The notes below the pieces were generated by a model. That model saw only the letters and a list, made by a program, of their open reading frames with translations. It was not told where the DNA came from and did no database searches. This document shows positions 48,519 to 60,997 of a DNA stretch of 64,000 bases, one piece after another; the first letter of the stretch is position 1; the number at the start of each line of letters is the position of its first letter. This DNA is from Delphinapterus leucas (Eukaryota > Chordata > Mammalia > Artiodactyla > Monodontidae). The translations under genes and the position numbers were made by a program. Location: positions 42,579,148-42,643,147 of the forward strand of contig NW_022098036.1 in the NCBI RefSeq assembly GCF_002288925.2. The letters are read 5' to 3'.

Positions 48519-48733
48519 GGGCTTCCCTGGTGGTGCAGTGGTTGGGAGTCCGCCTGCCGATGCGGGGGACGCGGGTTCGTGCCCCGGTCCGGGAGGATCC
48601 CGCGTGCCGCAGAGAGGCTGGGCCCGTGAGCCACGGCCTCTGGGCCTGCGCGTCTGGAACCTGTGCTCCGCGGCAGGGGAGGCCGCAGCAGTGAGAGGCC
48701 CTCGTACCGCAAAAAAAAAAAAAAAAAAAAAAA
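48519..48733 (+). mobile_element. CHR-2-type SINE, young-looking
   Basis: Full-length sense copy, head 'gggcttccctggtggtgcag', B-box 'ggttcgtgcccc', about 27-nt pure A tail. Perfect 15-bp target duplication 'aaattagaccctatg' (48,504-48,518 and 48,734-48,748). CpGs are well preserved. Confidence 0.96.
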
Positions 48734-48799
48734 AAATTAGACCCTATGAAAGGTATATTGGTAACACAGTCATCCCAGACATCTCCTGGGTGGCTGTGT

Positions 48800-49065
48800 T
48801 AACAATTTCAGTAAAGTTCTTGGATTCTGGAATCAGAACGCCTGGCTACAAAGTATGGCTCTGCCCGCCTCTAGCTGTGTGATCCTGGGCCAGTTACTTA
48901 ACCTTTCTGGGACCCAATTTCCTCCTCTATAAAATGTGAGTAATGACAAGATCTACCCTAGTTTTGTTATTGGGATTAAATGTGCTAAACCATTCAGCTA
49001 CAAAATGTGTTAAAGGGTTTAGTACATTCCAGACACTTAGTACTAAGTAAAATTAGCTAACATCA
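48800..49065 (+). mobile_element. MIR SINE
   Basis: Sense MIR: 'ctagctgtgtgatcctgggc', 'acttaacctttctgggaccc', 'ttggattctggaatcagaac', then a 3' block ending near 'cagacacttagtactaagta'. Confidence 0.85.
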
Positions 49066-50849
49066 TTAAGCAAAGTCTCACCTAAGGTTGTACAACTGAC
49101 TGACATCTGATTAGAGAATCCTTGTTAGGGATTCAATAATTATGTCCAGAAGAACAGTAAGTCCTTTGGCATTGAAGGCACATGTTCATACATGTTTTTT
49201 GAAGATGCTAGAATATAAAACAACCTCTTTAGTGATTGAAGCAAAGATCTCTGTTGACTCACTAAAACAAAATAAAGTAATGCAGGATATTACCTAGGGA
49301 AGAAAATAAAATTGATAGATGTTAGAAATGCTGAACAATCTCTGATTTCCAGTGGAAGAAAAATGTTACCTCATCCAAGGTGGAGACATAGCTTGGCTCA
49401 GGGCAGACTCACTGCACAGAACAGGCTGCTTTTGAAATCTGTGACAGGAATCCCAAGTTATCCATCACTCTATTTAACAGCAAGAATTCCAGAGGGAATG
49501 GAATTTTTTGTTGTTGTTTTAAATGTTAAATATATAATGCTTGAGTACCCATTGCTTAACATTTGCTATTTGGCATTGAATGATATATTTGATGTACACC
49601 AATTTTCATGGAAGTATGATATAAGAGTAAGTATTTTAGCAACAGAAGAAGCAACAACAAAAACAGTCCTTCAGAGAGTTTGTATTCCCAAATACATGTG
49701 AATGTCAATAGCTATCTTTTTTTTTTTTGCAATCTGGCCTAAGTCATTCTGTATTTTCTGTGGTGGTTGAGATCATAATCAGACTTCTCCATGGCAATAT
49801 TCAACACTAGAAAATAGCAGAGCAGCATCTATTTCCTAAAATAAAGACAAATAAACATTTTTGAACATGCAAGAGTTCAGGTAGTGTAATTACTGTGAGG
49901 CCTTCTTGAAGACACTACTGGACGTTGATATTCAGGCAATCAAGACATGAATAATATATATATGAATAATATTTTATATATATATATATGGTGAAAGGTC
50001 TGGTAAAGAGCATTAGGAATGTAAGACTTACACACAAGAACCGTATTGCTATGACTGTAGGGCTACAATTGTAAGATTAAGTATTAGAATTGCAGGACTA
50101 ATAGGCAAACAAATGTGGAAGTTATAGCTACGGAATAAAATGCAATTGTCGTAAGTCTTGACAAGGAATGAATTATCTAAGAAAAGTTGGGAAGAAAGGG
50201 GAAGTGTGTATAAGAAAGAACAAGTAAGTGTGGTTGTTTCCTTATATTTTATAACCATGAATCAAAATATACACTAGAACTAGTAAATCTAGTAATAGAA
50301 GTATAAAGCCATTTAATGGTTAAAAGCTAAATACTAAGAAAGATAATATAATCTGCTTAAATTATTGGTTAAGGAGACAGAGAAATGGGAAAGAAGAAAA
50401 TCATTCTATATACTAACTAAATCACTTTGATAAAGTATGTCAAAAAGAACCATGTAAGTAAATAGTTAAGTGTACAATTCTAAGTCTTATAATTCTTCTA
50501 ATAAATCATATTGACAGGAGTAACAACTTGAAGATCACCATTCCTTGTAATACCAGAATGAAAACCTTGTAAATTATTAGAAGAAATACATAAACACATG
50601 TATGCACAGTGTCATTATCTACTTTCTTGTCTAGATTCATATTTTATTATAACTTTTGCCAATGAAGATTTCCATTATTTTATTGCAAGTTCAATTATGC
50701 TCTTAGCAATATTGTAAAATATTTTAATATTTATCTGGAATTTTTACATAGTTTGTACCAGTGGTTGACTTTTAAAAAGATAATTCTGTATATTTTTGGA
50801 AATTAAGATATAGGCAGTAATATGAAAACTGAGGTGGGGGGAATCCACA
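49066..50849. other. Unassigned sequence
   Basis: No gene recognised. The 129-codon frame at 49,312-49,701 (plus) lacks recognisable domains. A TA repeat lies at about 49,955-49,989; the rest is AT-rich. Confidence 0.4.
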
Positions 50850-53090
50850 CTAACACCATTTTTGAATGTTGATGTAAAAGTCCTAAACAGAGCAATATCA
50901 TGACAAAATGGGGATTATACTAGGGATGTAAGGATGTTCAAAATTAGGAAATCTATTAATATGTTTCAGTATATTAATACATTAAAAGTGCAAAATATCA
51001 CACAATCATAACAGTCAATGATGAAATATCATTTGACAAAATTTCATACTCATTCTTGATAAAAACTTAATAGCATAGGAATAGATGGTACCTTCCCAAC
51101 CTGGTACAATATACCAATCTCAATATAATAATCTGTATCAGGCTGAATATAAAAACAGAGATATTTGCAATAGAGTTATGAATATGACAAAAATGTCTAC
51201 TATCACTACTGTTATTTAGCATTGTCCTAGAAGCATTAGGCAAAGCAATTAAGCAAGAAAAAGAAAATAGAGGTATACAAACTGGAAAGAAGGAGGTAAA
51301 ATTATTGTAAACAGGTGATATGCTTTTATACCTCCAATACCAAAGGGAATCTGACCAAAATACAACTACAATTAATAATGCATTAACATGGCTGTGCATA
51401 AAATTAATATATAAAAATATTAGCAGCTATGCAGTCAAATAAAAAGATTAGAAAATATAAAGAAAGAAAAACTCTATGATAGTAATAATGTAATAAAATG
51501 TTTAGGCATACAATTAATAGGAAATAATCAGTTTTCATATAAAAAAAAACCTTTAAAATGTTGCTGATGAAGAAGCCTTGAGCAAATGGAAACACATACC
51601 ATGATCTTGCATGAGATGACTCAACAACATAATGATGGAAAACTAACATAGAAATTTTACATGATCTAAATATAAACAAGATTATCTTTGGAATTAGATA
51701 ATGTGATTCTAAATTTTATGTGGAAAAATAAGCAAGCAATAGTTGCCAAGAATACTCTGAAAATGAAAAACAATGAGAAAAGTCTAACCATTCTAGACAA
51801 AATATTTTATGAACCTCCAATAATTAAAGCAAGCAGTGTGATGATGCTATGGGAATAGATGGTTAGTTGAAAAGAATAAGTATCCAGAGATAGACTCCTA
51901 TGTGTATGTTATACATGTTAAAAGTACCATTTCAAATTGATGGGGAAAAGATAAAAATATAGATTATTCAGTAAATGATATTGTAACTATGATGCTTCCC
52001 TTTCTTGCAGCAAAGTAAATTCTAACAGGATAATAATTTAAACGGACAAATAAAACCATAAAGGTAAAAAGCAACCCATTAGAAAATTTTTTAAAATAAT
52101 CTTTTATCAAGGAAGAAATTTCTTAGCATGACTCAGAAAAATCATGAAAGAAATGATTAATACATTTGCCACTGTAAAAATAAATATAATCATAGGAAAA
52201 TAGCTCCATTAAAGTAAACAGACAAAGGCAACTTGGGAAAAAATTTACAACTCATATCACAAAAAACTAATTTTTCTACTGTATAAAGAATGCTCACAAA
52301 TTATTATCAAAATGACCCAACAGCTCAATAGAAAAATGGGAAAAGAGAGTGCATATACTGTTCACAGAAAAGGATATCCAAATGGCTTGTAAATTTGTGA
52401 ATAGTTGTACAAATTCAGTCATGATGAGAGAAAGATGTATTATAATTGCAGTGGAATACCATTTTTAGACTGGTAAATGTTAAAAAGATTGACAATGCAC
52501 TGAATTGGGAACTATGTTGGGAAACAATATAAATTAGTATGAGTTATATGAAGGGCAATATAGTATAGTAATATATAGCAAAGATAAAAAATAGCCATAT
52601 CCATTGACTTAGCAATTCTGTTCAAAACATTTCTTCTGCAAACTCCAACATGCATGAAATGACATATGTACAGTTATTGTAGCATCATTTGTAATAGCAA
52701 AAGATTAAAAACATCAAAATATCCATCAATAGGGGACCAAGTAATACATAATACAATGGAAGTGGGAAAGAAGGGTAAAAATTTTGTTTTATGCATTGAT
52801 ATGGAAAGATGTCCAAGATATAGTAAGTGAAAAAAGAAATGAGCAGAAGAGTGCACACTACCATTTGAATAAAAAATGTAAAACAAAGCAAAACAACCAC
52901 AAAATGCCTATATGTGTATTAAATTTCTCTAGATGAATATTTTAAAACTACATAACAATTTAGGGAGAAGAACTGGTGCTAGGGTTACAAGTAGGGAGGG
53001 AAATTCATTTTAGACTCTTTTTGCACACTCTTGAATGTTGTAGGATTAGTACTTATTACCTTTAGAATGAATTAAATTTAAATTTAAGAA
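50850..53090 (+). mobile_element. Old L1, ORF2 3' half and 3' UTR
   Basis: Sense, strongly decayed L1. Block order follows ORF2: 'ttagcattgtcctagaagca' (after the reverse-transcriptase core), 'gattctaaattttatgtgga', 'aaatgacccaacagctcaat', 'ggatatccaaatggc', then 3' part 'aaaacatcaaaatatccatc' and 'acactaccatttgaataaaa'. No usable frame remains. Confidence 0.75.
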
Positions 53091-54595
53091 AAATAAGAAG
53101 TATTCAACCGTGTTTTACATGACTTCAGTGAAAATGGTTCATTTGAATGGTTTGAATGGAGCAGGTTGAGAGGATAATGGGGGGGTGAGACATTGGAGAA
53201 AGAATAAAACATAGATATAGAAACATACATGTGTTTAATAAGTTTGTGCTTGAGGTTCTAGATGAGGGCAATAGGATTAGGAGGATTTTTTCTAAGATAG
53301 GTAATAGATAAAGGTTGACAGTAAGATAAATATAGATAATAAATATATATAATTATAAAGATAGATAATATGTCAATATGTTTTCATGTTGTTGGGAGAT
53401 GAAACAGATTCCTTTTTTCTGATAGGAATTAGATAAAAGTACTTGCTATCTATTAAGACTACTCCTCCTTGGTGGTGATCAGAACATTTTATCTACATCT
53501 ATTTCTATAATGAAAGAGGGTGAGGAGGATAATTGAATAGCTCAAACAAAGCTGCCTGGTCATGGGAAAAGGCAATCCTGGTGGGGCCAGCAGTATGGTA
53601 TACTATCTCTACCCTCCTGTTTCTGTTTGAGATTCCACCAGTATTCATAATATGTGCTGGTTGGGATTGTGACAACCCAATGAGGAAGTGACAGAAGACA
53701 TTCTGTAGGTCTAGCCCTACAAAGCAAGTGGAATACCATTATCTTGTGAAAAAGAGAGGTGGAGAAAAGTTATGAAATGTTTCTATTCAAGATCTGTAAT
53801 TATGTAGAGATTTATTTTGCCTTTCATTCCAGTAGGTATTCTACTTTTATAATTTATCTTTAACTTTGGGGGAATTTTATTTTGCTTATTGAATCTGTTT
53901 CTTACCATCCAGTTCACACCCAACACAAACCATGGCCACCCATACCCACATGTCTTCTCTTTTTCGATCTACTATTCCATGGCTTTCTATTTCCATCATG
54001 TGAAAATTATTCCATTTTCTCACCAATGGGATCTCCACCTTCTTCCATTCCAACTTCATTTTTGGCCCTCCCAACTGACAACACAGACAATTGGGTGGAG
54101 TTATTATATATTGGTTTTGGTAGATAAATGAGTAGAAATTCTAGCACCTATGACAGCACCTGTTAATTGAGCACAGAGTCAATAATGAGTAATAAAATTT
54201 CAAGAGAAGTAGATATTTATTTAATTTAAGGCAACTCTGTTAGCAGAGCTGTCCAACACAGAACCAAGAATTTCTCTCAAAATACAAGAGGTTTTCATTC
54301 TGGACAACTAACTCCCAGTTTATTATAGTAGGAATTCTTCATTAGATAGGCAGTTGGTCTGATGTGTTGATGCCTAAAATCCTTTCCAAATCTTAACAGT
54401 TTATAATCTTTGGATTCATTCTCTACTTATCATTGAAGTTTCAATCTTATATCTGCACTGCTTGTGAAGAAGTTGAGTTGCTTATAGTAAAATGATTCAC
54501 TTTTTATGTAAAGTATTAGTTCCATATGAAAATAATCTTATCTTAAAAAAAAAACAAACCTGCTTAGGTATTCAACTAACTTTTACTGAAAGGGG
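53091..54595. other. Unassigned sequence
   Basis: No gene or repeat family recognised. AT-rich gata/taga stretch at about 53,300-53,370. Confidence 0.4.
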
Positions 54596-54599
54596 TTTA

Positions 54600-54874
54600 T
54601 TGAAATGAAATGAAACAGAGAGACGTGACTGAACAGGCTTCCAGCACAGCAAGGGCAACCAAGATGAGAGGCAACTTGCTTAGCTGTTCAAAAGAAGGGA
54701 GAGCTACTGGTTCCAGACCTGCTCCAGAGAGAAGCTCAAAGGAATTCAGCACTGGCAGAACAAAGAACCCCAGGAGGAAGGCTTTGCTCCAAAAGAGAGG
54801 CTTTTGCTTCAGGAGAAGACTGTTCCAGGAAACGGAGACTGGCTGCTTCAAACGAAAAAAAAAAAAAAAAAAAA
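54600..54874 (+). other. Poly(A)-tailed segment of unknown origin
   Basis: About 255 bp of moderately GC-rich, purine-biased sequence ending in an uninterrupted A20 (54,855-54,874). There is no AATAAA upstream of the tail, no tRNA-like boxes and no obvious target duplication. An 89-codon plus frame spans it but is Arg/Lys/Ser-rich and matches nothing I know. It could be a retrocopy fragment, an unrecognised SINE or LTR piece, or unique DNA with an A run. Confidence 0.3.
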
Positions 54875-55114
54875 GCTGATCTCATGGCTCTTAGCAAAAT
54901 AGTGAGTAGAAAAGAAATATTAACTTGAATCCAACTGAGAGAAGTGGATCAAAGTAAACCTACTGCATGTCTAGGAAAAGAAATGACTGTTTCTCGTACT
55001 TAGATTTGCCTCTTTTCCTTTGTTTCATATTTTGTATTTTTCTATTATTTATGGTTGATAAATGTGCTTTGAAACTATAAGCCCTTTTTGTTTGTTTTCT
55101 CTGCATCATTCATA

Positions 55115-55225
55115 TTTAATTCTAGGAACATTTATGGAATATATATTGTGGAGCAAACACTTTGTAAGGTGCTGCAGTTTAAAAATGAATAGGACATGGC
55201 CCCTTCCATGTGGGAGCCTGGTGGA
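55115..55225 (-). mobile_element. L2-like fragment
   Basis: 'gtaaggtgctgcagtttaaa' and 'catggccccttccatgtggg' resemble antisense L2 3' sequence. Confidence 0.4.
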
Positions 55226-55234
55226 TGGCAACAT

Positions 55235-55427
55235 AACCGTGGTAATAGCATGGAGTGGTTAAAAAGCAGAGGTTTTGGAATAAGACAGTTTGGGATTTAA
55301 ATTCTGATTCTATCATTTTTTATCTATAAGAACTAATATAAGTAAATTCTAATCTTCAGTTCTTTTGTCTGTAAAATCTGGATATATCTCATGGGTTGTT
55401 GTGAAAATTAAATGAGATTGTGTATGT
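55235..55427 (+). mobile_element. MIR SINE, 5' portion (split)
   Basis: 'agcagaggttttggaataag' to 'ggttgttgtgaaaattaaat'; the expected 3' part is missing here and appears after the MLT1 LTR at 55,905. Confidence 0.65.
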
Positions 55428-55820
55428 TATGGACTGAATTGTGTACCCCCAACATTTATATGTTGAAGCTCTACTTCCCAGTGTGACTGTATTTGAAGAT
55501 AAAGCCTTTGAGGGGATAATTAAGATTAAATGAGACCTTAAGGATGGAGCCCTAATCTGATATAACTGGTGTCCTTATATGAAGAGGAAGAAACACCAGA
55601 GCACTCTCTTTCTGCATGTATACAGAGGAAAGGTCAGGTGAGAGCATGTGAGAAGACAGTCATTGATAAGCCAGGAAGAGAGGTCTTACCAGAAACCAAC
55701 CTGCTGGCACTTTCATATTGAACTTCTAGTCTCTAGAACTGTAAGAGAATAAATGTCTGTTGTTTTAGCCACCCAGTCTGTGATATTTTGTTATGGCAGC
55801 CCAAGCTGACTAATACAATG
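55428..55820 (+). mobile_element. MLT1-type MaLR LTR inserted in MIR
   Basis: Begins 'tgttatggactgaattgtgt' (the TG at about 55,425-55,426 belongs to it), contains 'gtgtccttatatgaagagga', ends with AATAAA block 'gagaataaatgtctgttgtt' and 'gctgactaataca'. Flanks 'gtgta' and 'atgta' are consistent with a 5-bp duplication carrying one change. Confidence 0.88.
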
Positions 55821-55904
55821 TATGTATATACCATATACGTAAAGCAAAAAAAAACCCAACCAAGCAAAAAAAACACACCAACCCCCCCCAAAAAACAAAC
55901 AAAA

Positions 55905-55985
55905 GAACAGTGCTCAGTACATAATAGTAAGTGGTTAACTACTATGACTACTTGCACTGTTACTACGACCATAACTACTCAGTGA
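55905..55985 (+). mobile_element. MIR SINE, 3' portion (split)
   Basis: 'acagtgctcagtacataata' is the MIR 3' terminal block, displaced by the LTR and an A/C-rich filler (about 55,843-55,904). Confidence 0.55.
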
Positions 55986-56279
55986 ATATAAGAAAAATAC
56001 TATGGCCTCATTTGCATATATTATAATTATACATCACGTGGGATGGAATTGGAGAATATACTGGAAAGAATTATTTTGATCCAGGTCTTGAAGAATTAAG
56101 GATTTCTTTATGTGGAGGAAGGCAAAGGTATTTCTAGCAAAAAAAATGAGGAAACATATTTGGAAGATTTTATTCACTACACTGAAAGCTAGAAGACACA
56201 GCTGGGAAGATCCAGATCTCAGTTGTAAATGATGTAGGGCCAGATGGGTATCTGTTTCTACTAGCTCCATCCTCTGCTC

Positions 56280-56720
56280 TTTTCTCTCTTGCCCTCTACC
56301 TCACAACTTTAGTTTTATGGACTGTAACTAGAGGTTCTTATGCCTTCTGGCTTCTAGTTGAGTCCAGCCAATGAGAAACCCCAAGAAAATACCAGAGGGA
56401 GTGGAGAGAGAGAGATCAAGATATTTATTCCCCTGGCTCCCTCTCTGGGAAGTAGTCTCAGACTGGCTCTACACATAAGTTGATCTGTTCTACCTCCGAG
56501 TTGCTTTCTTTCCAGGTTCTAGTAACCTCTCCGTGTAGTAACCTTATTGCTCTGATTCTAATGGTGGCCACAAATCTTCCCTGGAGAGTCCCAGATTCCT
56601 GCATTGTCCCCTTGAGGTTCCCCATTATAGACAATGTTCTGTCTACACCATTGTAATTCATTTTTTTGTAAATGAACTCTCTAGAGTTTTCCTGATTCTA
56701 GTATACTTTCTGTCTCTTGT
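56280..56720 (+). repeat. Old interspersed repeat, family uncertain
   Basis: 'atatttattcccctggctcc', 'ttctagtaacctctccgtgt', 'ttgaggttccccattataga' and 'ttgtaaatgaactctctaga' follow the order of a dispersed mammalian repeat I recognise but cannot name. Confidence 0.4.
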
Positions 56721-56764
56721 TAGAACTTTACTGATGAGTATTGATTCCTGTATTAAGACTTTAT

Positions 56765-56860
56765 TCATTCATTTATTTATTCTATCATAAACATCTTTTG
56801 AGTGCTTGTAAGGGTGGTGCTAAACACTGCCTCTGGTCTCACAGAGTTTAAAGTAAATAG
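56765..56860 (-). mobile_element. L2-like 3' fragment
   Basis: 'ttcattcatttatttattct' and 'ttttgagtgcttgtaagggt' resemble antisense L2 3' end. Confidence 0.4.
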
Positions 56861-57366
56861 CAATAAGAACATAGTATAATAGATATTAAAGAAAGTATAA
56901 GATTCACAGGTTTGCAATGTGAGATTGGCACAGTACAAAAGAAAGCACTGAGGACAATGGAGAGGAGAATATAGAAATTTAGTACATAACAAGATGATAC
57001 TATACTTTGGAAATGACAATGAATGACTGGGAGTGAAACATGACAGGGAGTATACATTTCGTCTAAAGAATTAGCCACAGAAGCCCTATGGTGACAGTGG
57101 TCCACAGCCTTAGCCTGGACTGATCTAGATGTAATCATTGTCTTAGGAAAATTTGGGGATAATCTGACCTCACTGGATGAAGTCAATTTTGGTCCTCAAT
57201 TGTTGGGGGGTGTCTGGGCAACAATGCAAGTTGCAAAGTGTAACTGGAAGTCATCTCGCTCTCAAATTTGTCTTCTTTACTTCAGAAATGATAATATTTT
57301 GCTTTCCAACTTCCCTACCATTGTTTCTCTCTTTTTCACTTTAAAATTTCTAAAATGAATGGTAAT
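56861..57366. other. Unassigned sequence
   Basis: No gene or repeat family recognised. Confidence 0.4.
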
Positions 57367-57797
57367 GCCTATATTGGTCAGGGTTTTTCAGAGCAACAGA
57401 ACCAATAGGATGTAGCTGTAGGTTCTCATTTTAAGAAACTGGCTCACATGACAGAGTGAGTGGGTAGGAGGGACAGTTGGCAAATCCAAAATCTGTAGGG
57501 CAGACTGGCAGACTGGAGTAACAGGGAAGAATTAATGTTGCAGTCTTGAGTCTGAAGGTAGACTGGATATTGAATTCCTTCTTCCTAGGAGGGACCTCAA
57601 TTTTTTCTCGTAAGGCCTTTGCCTGATTGGATGAGGCTCACCCACATTAAGGAGGGTAATCTGCTTTACTCAAAGTCTACTGATTTCAACATTAGTTACA
57701 TCAAAAAATACCTTCACAGCAGCATCTAGACTAGTGTTTGACCAAACAACTGGGCATCACAGCTTGGACAAGTTGACATAAAATTAACCATCACAAT
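57367..57797 (-). mobile_element. ERVL-like LTR (MLT2-like), solo
   Basis: Plus strand starts 'attggtcagggtttttcaga' and ends 'aaaattaaccatcaca', the inverted ends (TG...CA) of a well-known mammalian LTR that I place with ERVL/MLT2. Sense is inferred to be minus from consensus AATAAA placement. Class assignment is less certain than the fact that it is a dispersed LTR. Confidence 0.6.
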
Positions 57798-57829
57798 GAA
57801 TGTACATGACCTCCATATCTTCTCCACCC

Positions 57830-59335
57830 GCTCCCTCACTCAACCTTTGGCAACCTACATTCCAATCCCATCACTAACCTGAAACACAACTTCCTCAAAG
57901 GGCATAAAGAGTTTCCTTATTAGTAATTCCAGTGGCTTTTTAACTCCCTATACCTTTTGGTATACTTGGCCACCTCCACCCTCATGGAACCATTCCTTTC
58001 CTTTTGATTTCTACACATTGTCAGATCGTCTTTCTTCCTGCCTATTTGACTAGCTGTGAGAATTCCCCAAGGCTTAGTTGTTAGTTTGGGGTTCTCCCCT
58101 TCTAATCCTCATTCTTGGAGAACATATCTATTATACTTGTTTCAACTGTCAGGTTGCTGTCCACTACTTCTGGATTTTCTTATGTTTTGACCTCTCATCT
58201 AGGAGGTGTCTTGGTACTATTATACTTCTTCATCCAATTCCTTAAAAAAATTGCTAGTTTCCCCCATGGTTTCTGACTGTCTCCTCTATCTTGTAATCTG
58301 CCATTAAACAATCTCACATTAAACAATTTTGATTATATAGCTCTTCTGATCCAAAATTACAATCACTTTGACTAGAAGCTACTCTACTTATTTCCCAAAG
58401 CCTTTCATAATTTGTCAACTGTCTGATCTTTCATCCTTTTACTTTACAACATTCTCTGATTAAGCAAATCTATTCACTGTCATCAAATTCATCTTATCCA
58501 ATCCAAATTACGTAATTATTTTGTGTTGAATGCTGGGAATATAGAAATGAAAAATACAAGGCAATATACCATACCCTTCCTATACTGACAATAGCATATC
58601 AGTACCAGACATACAGGAAGCAGATGGAGAACTTACCTAAACACAACTCATGATAATACAATTCAGCCTATGACCAAGTATTTTAGTACTTGTATAAACC
58701 AATTTTAGTGGCCAAGTGACTTATCTGATGGGGGAGAAGGGTATAATATTAAGGTCAATAGATGCCAAGAATCAATGTGTGACCATAGATATAAAGCTTG
58801 GCTTCTCGCTTTCTCACACAAAATCTAAGTTTTAACTAGCCCAATGTTGCTTTAATAGGTTAAAGAGAGTCAGATTTGCAACAGCTCTAAAGGGGTTAGG
58901 TGGAACTGCAGGGGTGAGAGTTTACGAATAGCTATTCAGCATTGTGTAGCAAAATGACACTCAAGTCAGAGAATGCCTTGCTTTCTCATGTGTCTTCAGT
59001 AAGGATTCCATCACTTAGAATCCATTACTTCTCCTGCCAAGCATTTAAGTTTAATCTCTCCTTTACGGTCCAGCTCAAGAATTATTTCTTCTATGTAACA
59101 TTTTGTTTGTTGTTTCCTGATTACTCTGGCCATCAGTGATCTTCTCATAACCATATATTTGATTTAATATTCAATGACTTTCTTATGTTATTATCTGTGA
59201 TAATTTTATATGTGTTAATCTTTTCTATATATGTGATAAGTACTCTTTAGGGTGGGGATCATGTCTTGTATTTATTCTTATCCTCTGACATTACCAGCAT
59301 AGTGGTTAGAGGGTAGTAGGTACTAAATGAATACT
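57830..59335 (+). mobile_element. L2 LINE, long 3' fragment
   Basis: Sense L2 across about 1.5 kb: 'ttccaatcccatcactaacc' region, 'tcccaaagcctttcataatt' (the L2 'aaagccttacaatggcc' block), 'acggtccagctcaagaatta' and the 3' terminus 'gtaggtactaaatgaatac'. Long gaps relative to the consensus and no open frame. Confidence 0.55.
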
Positions 59336-59430
59336 TTTTTTTTATAGTTGATTTATAACTATATAAATGTGTGAATTTCAGGTATACAGCAAAGTGAATC
59401 AGTTATACATACACATATATTCATTCTTTT
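59336..59430 (-). mobile_element. L1 3' UTR terminus, short
   Basis: T-rich start then 'atttcaggtatacagcaaag' and 'tcagttatacatacacatat', antisense L1 3' UTR. Followed by T-rich low-complexity DNA to about 59,500. Confidence 0.75.
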
Positions 59431-59705
59431 TTTCTTTTCTTTTTTTTATTTTCATGATTATTATTTTTATTTTTTTATCGTAAAATCAGAAAGATGATTT
59501 TACTCTTATTTCTCAATAAAATAATAACATACATTTGTAAAGCAAAAAATTTTAAGAATATTTCTCTAAAGTCTTTCTGGAATTCCTAAAGGAAATGCAT
59601 CTATTTTAGAAAGAAAATTCCAAGGAATTATGGAAAACAACATAAAATTATCAAGTAGCCCCCTCCCCCCTACCACACACAGTAATCATTCTGGTACAAA
59701 GCACT
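59431..59705. other. T-rich low complexity and unassigned DNA
   Basis: T-rich to about 59,500, then unassigned sequence up to the L1 tail. Confidence 0.5.
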
Positions 59706-59923
59706 TTTTTTTTTTATACATCAGGCTCTTATTAGTCATCAATTTTATATACACCAGTGTTTATATGTCAATCCCAATCTCCCAATTCATCATACCACCA
59801 CCCCCAACCCCCCGCGTCTTTCCCCCGTTGGTGTCCACACACTTCTTCTCTACATCTGTGTCTCAATTTCTGCCCTGAAAACCAGTTCATCTGTACCATT
59901 TTTCTAGGTTACAAATATATGCG

Positions 59924-60466
59924 TTAATATATGATATTTGTTTTCTCTTTCTGACTTACTTCACTCTGTATGACAGTCTCTGGATCCATCCATGTCTCAA
60001 CAAATGAGCAAATTTCGTTCATTTTCATGGCTGAGTAATATTCCATTGTATATATGTACCACATCTTCTTTATCCATTCATCTGTCAATGGGCATTTAGG
60101 ATGTTTCCATGACCTGGCTATTGTAAATAGTGCTGCAATGAACATTGCCGTACATGTGTCTTTTTGAATTGTAGTTTTCTCTGGGTATATGCCCAGTAGT
60201 GGGATTGCTATATCATATGGTAATTCTATTTTTCGTTTTTTAAGGAACCTCCATACTGTTCTCCATAGTGGCTCTATCAATTTACATTCCCACCAACAGT
60301 GCAAGAGGGTTCCCTTTTCTCCACACCCTCTCCAGCATTTGTTGTTTGTAGATTTTCTGATGAAGCCCATTCTAACTGGTGTGAGGTGATACCTCATTGT
60401 AGTTTTGATTTGCGTTTCTCTAATAATTAGTGATGTTGAGCATCTTTTCATGTGCTTCTTGGCCAT
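59924..60466 (-). pseudogene. L1 ORF2 C-terminal block
   Basis: A 180-codon open block encoding the ORF2 C-terminal region: the Cys-containing segment ([20 protein letters not shown]) and the late '[14 protein letters not shown]' motif are both clear. It is in the same frame as the blocks at 60,581-60,886 and 60,998-61,603, separated from them by stop codons, so it is a decayed remnant rather than a gene. Confidence 0.9.
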
Positions 60467-60580
60467 CTGTATGTCTTCTTTGGAGAAATGTCTATTTAGG
60501 TCTTCTGCCCATTTCCGGATTGGGTTGTTTGTTTTTTGAATATCGAGCTACATGAGCTGTTTATATATTTTGGAGATTAA

Positions 60581-60886
60581 TCATTTGTCCATTGATTCAT
60601 TTGCAAATATTTTCTCCCATTCTGAGGGTTGTCTTTTTGTCTTGTTTATGGTCTCCTTTGCTGTGCAAAAGCTTTTAAGGTTCCTTAGGTCCCATTTGTT
60701 TATTTTTGTTTTTATTTCCATTACTCTAGGAGGTGGATCAAAAAAGATCTTGCTGTGATTTATGTCAAAGAGTGTTCTTCCTGTGTTTTCCTCTAAGAGT
60801 TTTATAGTGTCTGGTCTTACACTTAGGACTCTAATCCACTTTGAGTTTATTTTTGTGTATGGTGTTAGGGAGTGTTCCAATTTCAT
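60581..60886 (-). pseudogene. L1 ORF2 block upstream of the C-terminal region
   Basis: Encodes recognisable ORF2 sequence ([40 protein letters not shown]). An in-frame stop separates it from the C-terminal block. Confidence 0.88.
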
Positions 60887-60997
60887 TCTTTTATATGTAG
60901 CTGTCCAGTTTTCCCAGCACCACTTATTGAAGAGACTTTCTTTTCTCCAGTGTATATCCTTGCCTCCTTTGTCATAGATTAGTTGATCATAGGTGCG

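Noticed and set aside
49312..49701. A 129-codon plus-strand frame
   Set aside because: No domain, no repeat of known genes and no splice or promoter context; kept only as unassigned DNA.
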